Shown here in pieces: positions 24,463 to 35,724 of a DNA stretch of 64,000 nucleotides. Numbering within the stretch: position 1 is the stretch's first letter; every line of letters begins with the position of its first letter. This stretch comes from Thozetella sp. PMI_491 (taxonomy: Eukaryota; Ascomycota; Sordariomycetes; Chaetosphaeriales; Chaetosphaeriaceae). Under the pieces are notes generated by a model. It did no database searches. It had not been told where the DNA came from and saw only the letters and a program-made list of their open reading frames with translations. The stretch covers positions 124,001 through 188,000 of the forward strand of contig MU270055.1 in the NCBI GenBank assembly GCA_021432635.1. The letters run 5' to 3'. The translations under genes were made by a program, and so were the position numbers.

Positions 24463-25936
24463 TCAACCTCCCGCAATCTCTTCTTTTTGATCTTCCCACT
24501 TATCCTCCGCTTCCATCCTGGCATTGACCTGCTCCTCGGCGTCTCCTGCGAGCCCTTCACTGTCGAAACCGTCCTCGTAATCGTAAAAATCACTGTCAGG
24601 CTCGTCGACGTCCATCTCGTCGTCGTCGCCACCTTCGCCGAGTGCTTTGCCGGCCTTCTCCCCTTCTTTGGCCTTCCGTTTCTTCTCCACGTTCTCCTTT
24701 TGCTCCTTCCTCCGCGCTTCCTTCTCTTTTCTCTTTTGATTCCACTTCTGCTCCAGCTCCTTGACCTCCTGCTTGGACTTCTGGACATACTCGTGCCACA
24801 TGACCTTGCCGGCGCAGAGTCCGTCCTCGACCTTTAGCATGCGTAGGCGCATGCGGGGCCCGAGTTCAACAAGCTTCACAGCACGCCGCTCGACGTTCTC
24901 ATCAGCCTCCTGCGCATTGTCCAAGCTGTCTTCCCTATCCTCGTCCGCTGCAGCTGCCGCTGCCGCAGCATGCCTGGCTTTCGAGGCCAAGACCTTCTTC
25001 GCAACGGTCTCAACGACCTCCACCTCGGCATCTGTCTCAGCTTCGCTCCCGCTCGTGCCATCTGTCATGTAGCCCTCGCCGGTCTCACCGCCAATCATGT
25101 AGTCGGAGATGTCTTTGAGGTTTCCGAGATTCGGCAGACTGCCCTTCTTGCCCTTCTTAGAGTGGAGGAGCTTTTCGGCCGCATTCAGTCTTTTGAGCGG
25201 TTTCGAGAGGCCAACCGACTTGGTTGTGATGGCGTAATGCCGAAAATTGAGAACAAAGGAGCCATCCTCGGCGTCCTGCTCGCGATTCAACAGCAGCACC
25301 CTCCGTATTGACTTAAGCGGGGTTGCCTGGGGGTTGATGGGCGGGAAGAGGGACTGGAAAGCCGTCGTCGTCAAAGACTCGAGGTGCTTCGGGACTTTGG
25401 AGTTCCCACCTGAAGCCGGATCGGAGAAGTTGTTCATCACCAGCTGTAGATATAGTTAGCCGCACTGCACGATCTGAAGCAGGACGTAGACCTCGTACTA
25501 GGGGTGGAGTGACGTATTCCTTGCCGCCGCCCTTGGGGTGCCGCTGGGCCTTGCGCACGTCTTTGGCCAGGGAGTATTTCTCTACACGGAAGTGGAAGGT
25601 TGGACCCCTGGGCGTAATGGCGAGACGCATGTTGGTGTTTCCAGACTCGGACCGCGAGAAGAGGAGGAGATGGGTGACGCCCAGAGGGCCGCACATGGTG
25701 ATATAGTCGCGTAGACGGTTCGCCTTCCGCTCCTTGAGTCTGCTCGCAGTGCCCGGCTCCATGACCCGTCGCACGTCCGTGGCTAATTGACTGACGCTGG
25801 TTCCAACCTCACCGGCTCCGATTCGAATGACCATGCTCTTGGGGTCCCGCATGTTTGCGTGACCATTGATTGCTGCCGGGGTAACAGGGTTGTTGGCCCC
25901 GACGTGGGTCCTCTTCTTAACCCGTCGTTTCGCCAT
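24463..25936 (-). CDS. SSF1: Ribosome biogenesis protein Ssf1/Peter Pan, Brix domain
   Basis: Two exons (24463-25443, 25499-25936) with a 55-bp intron give 472 residues from the ATG at 25936 (MAKRRVKKRTHVG). The Brix domain is clear: DPKSMVIRIGAGEVGTS, RRVMEPGTASRLKERKANR, RLRDYITMCGPLGVTHLL, GPTFHFRVEKYSLAKDV, PPLLVMNNF across the junction, SLFPPINPQATPLKSIRRV and NFRHYAITTKSVGLSK. The C-terminal third is charged and coiled (KQEVKELEQKWNQKRKEKE) with an acidic DDDEMDVDEPDSD stretch. Ssf1 acts in the nucleolus in early 60S pre-ribosome assembly with Rrp15 and Rrp14 (known for yeast). Length is close to yeast Ssf1. An essential housekeeping gene; nothing abnormal. Confidence 0.96.
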
Positions 25937-26260
25937 GGCTGCTGTTGGACGAGGACAGAGGAGTCGTACTTCAGGCGCAAAGTCTTCGGTGTTGATTGAT
26001 GGACCTGAGCATCGTCCGGCCGAACCTCTAAATTTTGACTTTTAGGTGGGGACTTTTCTTATCGGGCGGTATCCACCTTTCGATAAGCTTTCATGGAGGG
26101 GCCATCAACTAAGATCCAGGAACTCTCTTATAAGGAACAGACATGAAACAGTTGATGGGCAAGGGTTGCAGAAACTATTTTATCATTATTCGCTCCACCT
26201 CTAACTATATATGGAGAAGATGGATCGGCTTCGCTAGGAAGACCGCCTATCCACTAGATC
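25937..26260. other. Short spacer between Ssf1 and Cwf19 genes
   Basis: Contains the Ssf1 promoter side (with TATC/GATA-like motifs such as CTTATCGGG and TTTCGATAAG) and the 3' end of the Cwf19 gene. No gene. Confidence 0.6.
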
Positions 26261-28399
26261 TTAGGCATCGGTGAGGACTCTGGTCCAGTCAAACTTCCTC
26301 CAACGCTTTTTGAACGCTTCAGCTCGGGGGTCGGAGCGTGACCATCTGCCCTGGCGCTTGATCACATCCGGTTCGCAGTCGAGCATGCCACCCAAGATCT
26401 CCCTAGCAAAAAGATCTCCCTTGGGCCACCTCGAAGCGTCTTCCACGATATGCCCAAGCCCGCCGTCAAGCGTGAACCAGACATGGAAGTAGGGCATCTC
26501 CTTCGCGATGCTCCGCCGAAACGCAAGCTTCCCGAGACCTTCTCTGGCTCGCTTGCCTGTGTCGATGATCTTCTTGTGCTGGGACCACTCCTCGTCGGCG
26601 GACAGCATCGCTTCCCTGAAGAAGGCCGGGACAGTATCACCCTGGTCGTATGGGATCGGGACGGCAATGAGTGCGGCATGCAGCCGCCTGCCGGGCGCCG
26701 CGGCGTTTTCGTAGAATACCACTTCGCGGCCCTGGTCGTGATACAGCCGCGTGAGGCTCTTCATGAAGTTGCGAATTTCTTCCCATTCATCGTCGTCGCA
26801 CTCCAGGAGGTTCGTCCTGTGCGAAATCGGCACGATCACCGCGCCGCCCTCGGCACCAGTCAGCTCCGGCTCGGTCGGCAGAGTCAGAAATACTCGCGTC
26901 GCGAGAGAGATGACCGGGGCAATGGGCGCATCCTGCGGGGGCTCTCGATCCTCGTGATAACAGAGAGGACAATTGTCAAGGATCCGGTTCATCTTCTTGA
27001 ACTCGGAAACCGCAACGTTCTTGAGGCTGGTCTCGCTCTTGTGCACCCGTTTAGCGAGTTTTTCGGCGTTTTCATCGAGATATTCGAGGTCGTCGTCGAA
27101 TTTCCCATCCTTCGCAATGCGCTCGGCGAGCCGCTTGCCCTCTCCACCAGCCTGACCCCTCGTCCGTCGCTCCTCTCGCACCATATCTTCGATGGTCATG
27201 TCGTCGTTCGCCTCGACATTCCCCCGATCCAGGCCACGTTTAGTGGTGACCGCTTTGACCTCCCCGCGTGTGCCGGCGAGCATGCGACTATGCGAGGCGT
27301 CTAGGACCACATCGTTGCTTGCTGAGGCGCCGGGCACGAAGGAAGACATAGCCGCGTTGTACTCTGCCTCGAGCTCTGCAACATTGGGTGCTTTTCGAAG
27401 CTTGGCCTTCATCAACTGTGATTTGAGACGGTTGAGATCGCTCTGGCTGATTGTCGAAGTTGGGGCAACCTTCTGCGGAATGACAACGCCCTGCTCCGGC
27501 AAGCTTTCCGCCGAATCCGACCTGTCTCGCCTGTCGAGCTCCCTCTTTCCAGCCCGCTCCTTGTGCAGTTCACCGGTCGGTTTCTCCTTGCCAACATAAC
27601 CATCTCCATAGACCTTCCGCCTATCCATCTCGATCTTTTCCTCACGGGCATCATCGAATTCTCGTAGGGAGCCGAATCGCTCCTCTGCGACCTCATCAAT
27701 GGGCCGACCGCTCTGCTCTGCCGTCGTATAGACTGCCTTGAGCTTGGTCATGCGCCAGCTCGAGCCCTCGTCCCCGAACTTGTATTCAACCTCCTGCTTC
27801 TCTGCCGCTTCTGATGTTTCTATCTCGTCTCCATCCTCAAGAGTCCTATTTAACTCTCTCTCATGAAGGATGCGTTTCGGTTCTTCGGGTCGGGGAGGAG
27901 TCTTTTGCTTGTTCGCGCGGTGGACATAGTCGATATCAAGAGCTGAAGGAGCCGTCATCCAAGAGTCTCGGACGAGGGGTGCCGACGGGGTTTCTTCGTC
28001 GGGTAGCGGCAGTTTCTCCTTGGGGTCTGTCCGATCAAAACCTCTGGGCTCACTCGACTCTCCTTTACGACCCTCTCTATCTCGGGACTGATGTCGATGG
28101 TGATGTCGGTGCCGCGACTCGTCTTCGTCATCGCGCGAGTGTCGTGAGCGCTTGTGCCGATGGCCGTCGTCCCCCTCCGAATCGTTCCGGTGGGAGCGAT
28201 GAGATCGCTCCCTATCGTGACTGCGGTCTCGGTGCCTATCCTTTTCCCTGGCCCTATCTCGATCACGCTCTGAAGATCGCTCCCGCCGATGGTGGTGCCT
28301 GTGTTTTTTCCTGTCGCGACGCTCCTTGTCTTCGGCAGCGCGCTCTCGCTCGGCCTTCTCGGCAGCTAGTGCCTTCTCGAAGTCATCAAGGCCATCCAT
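26261..28399 (-). CDS. CWF19: Cwf19-like splicing/lariat-debranching factor
   Basis: One uninterrupted frame of 712 residues starting MDGLDDFEKALAAEKAE. The first 120 residues are rich in Arg, His, Asp and Ser (RDRKKHRHHHRRERSSERD), like the RS-type tails of splicing proteins. The CwfJ domain follows: RILDNCPLCYHEDREPP (zinc-type Cys pair), GAVIVPISHRTNLLECDDDEWEEIRNFMKSL (HIT-like), VVFYENAA, GRRLHAALIAVPIPY, and the second CwfJ module MPYFHVWFTLDGGLGHIVED with W-P-KGDLFAREILGGMLD and RWRKFDWT. By family, it belongs to the Cdc5-associated spliceosome complex and aids post-splicing events, working with debranching enzyme Dbr1. Nuclear. Intronless, unlike most genes here. Confidence 0.95.
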   Translation of the reverse strand: MDGLDDFEKALAAEKAERERAAEDKERRDRKKHRHHHRRERSSERDRDRAREKDRHRDRSHDRERSHRSHRNDSEGDDGHRHKRSRHSRDDEDESRHRHHHRHQSRDREGRKGESSEPRGFDRTDPKEKLPLPDEETPSAPLVRDSWMTAPSALDIDYVHRANKQKTPPRPEEPKRILHERELNRTLEDGDEIETSEAAEKQEVEYKFGDEGSSWRMTKLKAVYTTAEQSGRPIDEVAEERFGSLREFDDAREEKIEMDRRKVYGDGYVGKEKPTGELHKERAGKRELDRRDRSDSAESLPEQGVVIPQKVAPTSTISQSDLNRLKSQLMKAKLRKAPNVAELEAEYNAAMSSFVPGASASNDVVLDASHSRMLAGTRGEVKAVTTKRGLDRGNVEANDDMTIEDMVREERRTRGQAGGEGKRLAERIAKDGKFDDDLEYLDENAEKLAKRVHKSETSLKNVAVSEFKKMNRILDNCPLCYHEDREPPQDAPIAPVISLATRVFLTLPTEPELTGAEGGAVIVPISHRTNLLECDDDEWEEIRNFMKSLTRLYHDQGREVVFYENAAAPGRRLHAALIAVPIPYDQGDTVPAFFREAMLSADEEWSQHKKIIDTGKRAREGLGKLAFRRSIAKEMPYFHVWFTLDGGLGHIVEDASRWPKGDLFAREILGGMLDCEPDVIKRQGRWSRSDPRAEAFKKRWRKFDWTRVLTDA

Positions 28400-29216
28400 T
28401 TTGACGGCTCTTGAAGTGGAAGGTAATAGTTTGCCGTGATCTGCCGCTCTGTGAAGCTGGCTGAAAACCTGAGCTTCCGGATGACGTATTTCTGAAGCTT
28501 GCGATGCCGTCGAGCTGTTGGGAAAAAAATCGCCCCACCATAAAATATGAAGTTAACAGATCTCCTCACCAGGTTAAGTGCATCCTCCTCCTCTATTCAT
28601 ACTATACGCAATTGCCTGCCGTCTATTCAAATACTTCTCTGATGTTTCTTATTTGTACAGTTTTGGGTACAGCTAGATATAATCGTGCGCTGAGAACCCA
28701 TCGTGAAATACGGCGGACTGAATGTCCGTTATTTGTCGACTTGCAAGACTAAAGCCAAGGGATACTGAGAGAAGGTTACGTACCAATGCTGGCGTGAAAA
28801 TAACATTGTTCGCTACTCAAAGTAACTAAAAGCTAAGCCTCATTCAGATAGAACAAGTCCAACATAGTAGAGATCGTCTCAATGCATGGTACTTTTGGTT
28901 ATGCATGTTTTCGGACTGACACCGCCGCGCCCTAAGTTTGGAGGACAAGGGGGTTATAGAACGAGCCACGGGCCCCGGTCTCAAATGACCTGAGCTGGTA
29001 TCTTCCTGTACTGCAGCGGCATTTACATGAAATTGAAATCGACGGCTGAAGAATTCATGTTTCCATCTGAGCCCTTGGGTCGCAAGGACTTGCAGATAGA
29101 GAACTGGCCGTAATATCACAATAGAAATATAGCTATCATTCTAGCTTTTGCCCGTAAACGACGTGGCTGTGGAGTTTCAGTGATGCCCCAACAACACGAT
29201 AACAATGGAAGAGGAC
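28400..29216. other. Intergenic, nothing recognised
   Basis: Moderately AT-rich. It contains the promoter of the Cwf19 gene on the left; no frame with motifs, and no tRNA-like cloverleaf was recognised by eye. Confidence 0.55.
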
Positions 29217-30742
29217 TCACAAGTCGAACATGGCATGGACGTTCGGATTTCTCAGACTCTTGCGCACGTTGGCCAGCAGGACCATAATCTCCTCCGTTTT
29301 CCACTTAAGCACGTTGGTGTACAACCTCAACGTCAAGCCCTCAAGGCCCTGGTTCACCTGCGTCCAGTTATGCAGCCCAATCTCCTTGAGCGCGCGGTCC
29401 CTGGGCCACGGGCCGATGGGGATCTTGTATCGCTTGTGGACGACATTCTTGAAGCCGGCACTGTTGACCCAACCTTCCAGCTTGGAACCCGGGTTGGGTT
29501 CTCGATTGAGTGATCGGGCGGCATCAAGAAGGGTAGAGATCCAAACCAGGAGGGGATCGTCTTTCTTGAGAGAGCCGTCGTCCGAATAATACTGCAGGTC
29601 AAAATCCTGAAACTCGGCCCAGCCGCCAGGCTCTAGATTTCTATGCATAGGCAGTTAGTCATCACCTCAGGGCATCAAATTCGATGTATAGCCGAGTACG
29701 GCCGGTCTCGAGACTTACTCATATATAGCGTCAACCAGCCTCGGCCAGTTGAGAATGCTGGCAGCCATGTACCGGCAGAAGATCCAGCTAAACTTTTGCG
29801 AATGCACCCACTCGCTCTCAACGTCATCGACCTCAAATTTCACGTTGGGCGGTACAAAAGTAGGCATGTTGGCACTGAGGTCATTCCCGATAACCTAGGG
29901 TTGGAAACTAGGGTTAGTATAATTATCGCTTTGAGGCGGCTCGTCATTTGTCTGATCGTGGTGCATGGTATCTTACGGTTGCGTTAGGAAACTCTTCACC
30001 GATCTCGATGGCCCCTATCGATGTCAGGGTCTGTATCATATTACGCTCTGAGACAAGTAGGTTCTCTCACAAACGCCTGTGCCGGTGCCGATATCGAGAA
30101 TGGTGTGTATTTTTTCCTTCTCGACAGGAGCAAGATATAGCCGATGTCCGATGGCGCTTGTCATAATCTCATGAAGGATGAGAAGGCGCTCCAATTCTCT
30201 CTACAGATGGGAAAAGAGCCTTCTCGTCAGCCCTGAGGGTTCGTGTTGCTATGCGCGAGGTGTGGGGCGCATGCTCACCTCGTCATTCGGCCGTGAGTAT
30301 CCTGCGAGCCTAGTTAGATCGAGAACAACGGGATCGAAGAGACAGGACTACGTACTCCCCGATCGGAAGGCATGGTAACGACGACCATGCTCCATGGGAT
30401 AGTCTTCGACGCTCGAAGCCAGCGATGTGGTGTAGCTTGAGCTTTATACGTGCAAAGAGCCTTCGGTTAGGGATGAAGGCGTGAAACTCATGGAGGGGGT
30501 CATACAGCGCATCTCCGAGAGCCGAATCATTGTCCTCAAACTGGAAGATGCCGTGTCAGCTCGGTCGCACACGAGAGACGGCAGCGTATTCTGACCGTTT
30601 CGTCGACCTCGATAGAAGCCGCCGGCACCGCGCCCGAGGCATCTTCGGACTGATCGGCTTTGGCCGACGACGGCGATTTGGGCGATTTCGGCGACTTGGG
30701 AGACCTGGGCCCCTTGGGCTCTTGAGGCGGCTCGTCTGCCAT
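29217..30742 (-). CDS. LaeA-like SAM-dependent methyltransferase 2
   Basis: Eight exons (29217-29640, 29719-29894, 29977-30014, 30071-30200, 30279-30301, 30356-30435, 30506-30540, 30596-30742) sum to 1053 nt, 350 residues. The N-terminus is disordered and carries a PKSP repeat (PKSPKSPKSPKSP). It is followed by DNDSALGDAL, YPMEHGRRYHAFRSG, RPNDERELERLLILHEIM, and the SAM motif DIGTGTGVWAIEIGEEFP, which is completed over an intron that splits the Trp codon. Then come VIGNDLSANMPTFVPPNV, VDDVESEW and ENLEPGGWAEFQDFDLQ. All features of the LaeA-like family are intact. Exons of 23 and 35 nt make it easy to miss. Substrate unknown; regulatory or biosynthetic methylation are both possible. It is a diverged paralogue of the gene at 6304. 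Confidence 0.92.
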
Positions 30743-31481
30743 CCCGCTACTTTCTGAAGGCTCCAAGGCCGGCTGGACAGAGAACAAAAGGGCCTCCTGA
30801 GATGATTGAAGATGCGTTGGAAATCGGGAAAAGGTGGGGTTTTCTTTTGGGCAGAAGACCCGAGATAGGTTGTGGCACTAGACTCCACTAGACTTCTCGT
30901 CAGCTTTACCAATATCGGACTCGTGCCACAGCCTTCCTGTGCGCTCGGGGCGATAAGAGGGTCCTGTAACCACAAGAATTGCCTCCCGGAGGTCTACAAG
31001 ACGTTTACAGCCTGAGGCATGGCCTCTCTCTAGGCCGAAGTAGTCAGTGAGGCGATCACTTCCAAGGGAGAAACTGGTGAGTTCGAACGGGCGACGGGAC
31101 GCTCGTCTAGCCTATCCGGGCTAGGTTCCGCGCGCGCTTGTACGCTTTGGAGACTTGGCGGAGCGGAACACGGAGGGGAAGACAGTGCCACGGCTACGCA
31201 CTTCTTGGCGCAAACTTGATCGAATTGTGCAGGAGCAAGGAAAATGTAGCTGTATGTACATACAAAAGGGCGCTTCGCCCCCACAGGCCCGATGAATGGC
31301 TGAAAGGCAGCGTTAGGTAGTATCAGATAAGATGGAACAAAGAAGTGGACATATGTATGCACAACATCAAAAGCGGTTACACAAAGATCCACAGAGAACA
31401 CGCCCCCACAGGGTAACCCTCGCTTGCACAGGGTGCGGTGTCTCGGCCATATTGACCACAACACCAAGTTTATGAGCTGGC
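30743..31481. other. Intergenic, nothing recognised
   Basis: Holds the promoter of methyltransferase 2 on the left and the 3' end of the secreted-protein gene on the right. A short stretch near 31080-31130 recalls a tRNA end but does not fold into a full tRNA. Confidence 0.55.
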
Positions 31482-32294
31482 TTATGGACGCCCTGACGGC
31501 CAGTAGGTGCCGAAACGACCGTTGGTCGACGCGATGACGGGGCTTCCATGGGCATCGTCGACGTAGACATATTGAGCGCCGACCTTCTGCATCTCCCAGT
31601 CGCGCGGAATGGTGTTGATGGAGCCGTCGTTGTTCTCGGTGTACTTGAGCACCCACACGCCGTCGTTCTTCATGTCGTAGGCGCCCGTGGGTGCGCCGTC
31701 GAGGATCCACTGCGTGAAGCCCTTCCACGCTCCGGAGCCGTCAGTCGACCAGATCAGCGAGCCGCCGTCGCAGCCGCGAATCAAAGATACGTCGCCCCAG
31801 GCCCAGCCGTTCTGGTCATAGCTGATCTCGAACCACGTGGCGAGGAGTTGGGGCTTGCCGTTGAGCATGTAGCTATCCAGTCCGCGGGTGATGCGGCCCT
31901 CAAAGTGGTCCGGGAGGGAGACGAACTGGGTGTCGCCGGCGTTGATCCAGATATACTTGTACGGGACCTCGTCGCAAGAGTTGTGATAGATGTAAAAGCC
32001 CGCCCAGTCTGAAGCAGCATTGGTGATTAGGACGCCCTTTCCTCCATTATCTGTTTCGCCCCAGGTGAAGGTCGGCGTCTTGCTGCAGTCCCAGCGCTTG
32101 GCGATGGTGCCATCTGAGGCGGTGTCGGTACCCCGTTGCAGGCCGCCCTTCTTGTATGAAGTGAAGTTGCTCTGAGGAATAGACATGATGGCCTCGATAT
32201 CCGGAGTTGGGATGCTGTCCCGGGCCTGGGGCTGGGCCGCAGCAGCAGCAACTCCGAGAAGTGCAGCGAGAGAAAGCAGTTGGTGCAGCATCAT
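31482..32294 (-). CDS. Secreted protein of unknown function, 270 aa
   Basis: The frame is open beyond the start, but the ATG pair at 32294/32291 begins a clear signal peptide (MMLHQLLSLAALLGVAAAAA), so I start there. The mature part has an Ile/Pro-rich segment (DSIPTPDIEAIMSIPQ) and a putative N-glycosylation site (NFTS). An Asp-Gly-Trp-rich domain follows, with TFTWGETDNGG, DWAGFYIYHNSCDE, IWINAGDTQFVSLPDHF, WFEISYDQNGWAWGDVSLI and GGSLIWSTDGSGAW. Such aromatic, glycine-rich beta-type sequence vaguely recalls thaumatin-like or lectin-like secreted fungal proteins, but I cannot name the family. Few cysteines (about three). Probably extracellular, possibly an effector or wall protein (inference). 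Intronless. Confidence 0.8.
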   Translation of the reverse strand: MMLHQLLSLAALLGVAAAAAQPQARDSIPTPDIEAIMSIPQSNFTSYKKGGLQRGTDTASDGTIAKRWDCSKTPTFTWGETDNGGKGVLITNAASDWAGFYIYHNSCDEVPYKYIWINAGDTQFVSLPDHFEGRITRGLDSYMLNGKPQLLATWFEISYDQNGWAWGDVSLIRGCDGGSLIWSTDGSGAWKGFTQWILDGAPTGAYDMKNDGVWVLKYTENNDGSINTIPRDWEMQKVGAQYVYVDDAHGSPVIASTNGRFGTYWPSGRP

Positions 32295-34193
32295 GCCTTG
32301 ACTTCTCAGAAGGTCTTGCGAACAAATTCGTAGGTATCTCGGAGGTAATGATCTTGAAAAGGAGTGAATATGCCTTTGTGGATGAGTAGAGATCAAATGA
32401 TCAGTGTTCGGGCGCCAACCCTCTTTATATATCGTCGTTTTTGCTGCTAATCCTGTGGATAATAGTCTACCCTTATGGATGACGGTGGTTTTGCCTGTGA
32501 GCCAGGTAGCTAGGTATCCAACCAAAAACTATTGCATCTTACATCGTCAGACTACTACCCGGTACTACTACCCGGCATGGGGTGCTGGTGGCCTATGGCG
32601 GCGGTGGCACTACAAGCTCGGCTCTAAGCACGCTGGCGGGGATAGTGGACTCAATTGGTGACAACGGTGAGAGCCAATTTCGATATAACGGCCGGTGGAT
32701 CCATTCTAGTCAATATGGGCCATCGCCTATGCGCCACAGCCGACTTTGTACTTGTTATAGTAGCAATGCGACGCCTCGGCGGCTACCCTATTGGCAAAGG
32801 TACAAGCTGGCCCGGCGCGCTGGCACCATATCTAGACTGGAGCCTACTGTTCTCCGCGCTTTAAGATGATAGGTCGTCTCGAAATCAAGGATAATCTAAG
32901 TATCTAGGTAGCATTGAAGGATTTGGAAAAGTAGAGCGACGGTAGTTAGCATCGTATAATACGCCTAAAGTGCTACGGGTATTGGAGGCTGCCTAGGGAC
33001 GAGCGCCTAGAAGGAGCAGACTATTGGGCTCGAACGCAACAAGAGCCCCATGCAAATCGCCACAATTCCTAGAAATTATATTTTCCGTCGCAATTCGGGC
33101 CTTTGAAGATGCTTCGTAATACTCAAAGCTGTTTTTAAACGCCGGCATCGCAAGATAAGACGCCACACCGATTAGTTCAAGCGTGCGGATGACGTGGATG
33201 CGCTGAATCAGGTACCATCTGGTCAATTAAGGTACCTAATTTACCTACCCAGGTAGAGCAAGGTGCCTAGACATGTTCTTTTCAATATATCGGTCATGTA
33301 TGGGATAGCATGCTCCGGATTTCGCATGGGTTATGATGCTTCCGGAATGCCATCCCAAGTCACGCAGGTTGCCGAGAGCGCCGGCCGAGCGATCTAGAAC
33401 AGGCACATAACGCCGATCCTATTCATCTACTTCATTCCATAATTATGTGGTCATTTGGACCAATACTTCTTTTTAAAATAAAATAAAATAAAATAAAATA
33501 AAATATGGAACGTCGTCACCAGTATATCCACTCCTTCTCTTTCTCGGAGGTACTTACTTGTCCTGAACTGCTCTCGCATCGTCTCTCATTTCTTCCGCCA
33601 CTTTGCTATACAACTCCATCCTTAGAGGTGGCAGCGAGCACTCGGCATATAAATATTTTTGAGAAGCTTGTCTAGTCTCGTGTGCAATACCTAATCCTCT
33701 ATATACGATGCAATAGTGCTTGTGAGCGGCGGGAAGAGTGGCAATATCTTTGCCTAGTCAGTGCTAACCCTAGCGAGATTATTCCTACATATATACTGCC
33801 ACAGGGTAGCCCCCATGGTCCAAAACTTACCGCACTTATTTCCATCTGGTGTCACTATTTACCTGCGGCGGCCGCCATAAATACGGATCTAGGCAGTAAA
33901 AAAACTCCATTGTGCACCGAGACGCCGAAACCGTTTCATTGCCACGTGAGCCTTTGATGGGTACCTACCAAGCCAAGCCATTGGGTCTCTTGGTTTGTTT
34001 CTTCAACAAAGACCCTCTCTGAGAACAGGGGGTTGATACAATGATTGATATTCGGGGCAGAAGGGAGTCTAGTTGTTTCTGTACCATGTATCACCTAGAA
34101 GGCGATGGTTAAATAACAGGCCAAGATGCTTGCGAGCCCTACTCTCAATGTTTAGGCCGCCCAAGGAGCATCTAGGCCGAGGGCGGTGTGCAA
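32295..34193. other. Intergenic, AT-richer, with microsatellite
   Basis: Contains the promoter of the secreted-protein gene (TATA-like CTTTATATATCG near 32420-32432) and many CCTAGGTA-type motifs near 33230-33270. An (AAAAT)n microsatellite sits at 33475-33505. No gene recognised. Confidence 0.55.
33475..33505. repeat. (AAAAT)n microsatellite
   Basis: About six tandem copies of AAAAT/AAATA, intergenic. Confidence 0.9.
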
Positions 34194-35228
34194 ATGGCCC
34201 CTATATCATACGCGTATGCATATATCGATGATGCTTTTCAATCCCTTTTTGCAAGGAAACTGCAGGCCGGATTCTATAACACAACCCATCTTGTAATCGA
34301 TAGTCAGTCTAGACAAGCCATGGTCCGCAAGGTACCAAGGCAGCAACCGCAGCAAGCAGAGATACAAGCCTTCCAGAACGAGATCCACACGGTGCAGAGA
34401 CTATCCGAAGAACTCGTAAAAAGAAAATCGAATGCCCGCTTCAATAGACTGCTAGGTTCCGCAACTGTGACTAACCCAGGCCTCTTCATGGCTTATCGGC
34501 ATCGTGTTAGCTACTGGGAGTTCCTCGACGGCGGCACTCTGAAGCATGTTATGGATGCGGCGAGATCCAGAGAGATCCGAATTCCTCAATGGTTTATGAT
34601 GCGATATGTCATTCACATCTTGGAGACACTGGACCTGATGCATACCATGCCTGAAGGTGAGCCAATAGGACACAACGACCTACACACTGGCAACGTAATG
34701 CTTCATTTTGGACCAGACCCGGATAACAAGATCCCTGACTTCGTGCTTATTGACTTTGGCAGCGCTGGAAAGTTCCTCCCGAAGACAGATACAGGCATTC
34801 CCTTTGCCGACATCATATCGGTGGGTACCACCCTCGAAGCCATGGCCCATCCCCACTACGGAGATCTGGAAGACCCGAAGAACAGCTGCTTTGTGGCCGT
34901 GATTTACAGGGAACTCCAAAAACTCAACCTAGCATGCGTAAACTCTGGCGGCATCACGCTTCCCTCGGTCCGTCCTCTTATCGGGAGGGCCAAGGGATAT
35001 GCCCAGACCCTTGCTTTGGCTCCCGCGGATACCAATTTTGACGCGGTCGAACTCTCTACGAGACCTTCAGCGTATGGAAAGATGAGCAGAGAGCCCTTTC
35101 TACGTAGTAGTCTAGAAGGAGCTGTGGGTTCGCGTGGCGTTCCGGGTCCATGGTACCCTGCGAGGGTCCTGACTGCGACGGGGGAAGTGGTCGGTATAGA
35201 CAGAAGGAAGTCATACCACACGCCGTAG
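34194..35228 (+). CDS. Fungal protein kinase-like protein
   Basis: A 344-residue single-exon frame starting at the ATG at 34194 (MAPISYAYAYIDD). The kinase fold is indicated by VRKV (candidate lysine), a helix with EIHTVQRLSEE, YWEFLDGGTLKHVMD (hinge and helix D), the catalytic loop GHNDLHTGNVMLHF, where HND replaces HRD as in atypical fungal kinases, and the metal-binding LIDFGSAGKF. After DFG there are DIISVGTTLEAMAH and a short C-lobe. It is smaller than canonical kinases and lacks an obvious APE motif, so activity is uncertain. It could phosphorylate protein or small molecules (aminoglycoside phosphotransferase-like folds use HxDxxxxN). Possibly an accessory gene, as it neighbours the O-methyltransferase/P450 pair. 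Confidence 0.82.
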   Translation: MAPISYAYAYIDDAFQSLFARKLQAGFYNTTHLVIDSQSRQAMVRKVPRQQPQQAEIQAFQNEIHTVQRLSEELVKRKSNARFNRLLGSATVTNPGLFMAYRHRVSYWEFLDGGTLKHVMDAARSREIRIPQWFMMRYVIHILETLDLMHTMPEGEPIGHNDLHTGNVMLHFGPDPDNKIPDFVLIDFGSAGKFLPKTDTGIPFADIISVGTTLEAMAHPHYGDLEDPKNSCFVAVIYRELQKLNLACVNSGGITLPSVRPLIGRAKGYAQTLALAPADTNFDAVELSTRPSAYGKMSREPFLRSSLEGAVGSRGVPGPWYPARVLTATGEVVGIDRRKSYHTP

Positions 35229-35724
35229 GAGCACAATAAAACCAGTAAGTAGACACTGATGGTTATGACGTCAAAATTGCGAATTGTAAAGCCAGAATCG
35301 TCCTTTCCCCTCCTGCGATCTCGGCTGTGTTCCGTCGGAACCTCGACAAAGCATTGTCTTCTCGGTGCTCCTCGACTTTATACCAGTTGTTTATTATTTT
35401 TACTAATTTTTCCGGGTTCGCATTAACAATTACAAGACATACCGACCGTAAAACAAGAATCTTCTCTCAACAATTATTCCCCCAAGGACCGTTTACACAC
35501 GAGTTTCTCCAGGCAGCGAGCACATCACCCAAACTAAAGGTGCTATGGTTGCTTATTGGCTAGCACTTTAAAGAAACCCCTGCAAGCATGTGGCGCTACC
35601 TGATTAGAAACAGTATTTAAACTGGTAGGGTTTTCGTGTTACTCAAACAAACTCTCCCCTTTTTGTAACACAACTTGGTGTAAATCAGCAAATTCAATCA
35701 CACAGAAAAACTTGACAAATAATC
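35229..35724. other. Promoter region of the O-methyltransferase
   Basis: About 500 bp; AT-rich, with the TATA-like ACAGTATTTAAACTGG near 35610 and a pyrimidine-rich CTCTCCCCTTTTTG stretch before the ATG at 35725. Confidence 0.5.

Noticed and set aside
31080-31130. tRNA-like fragment near the secreted-protein gene
   Set aside because: The minus strand reads GCCCGGATAG and later GTTCGAAC, but the arms do not pair into a full cloverleaf and spacing is wrong.
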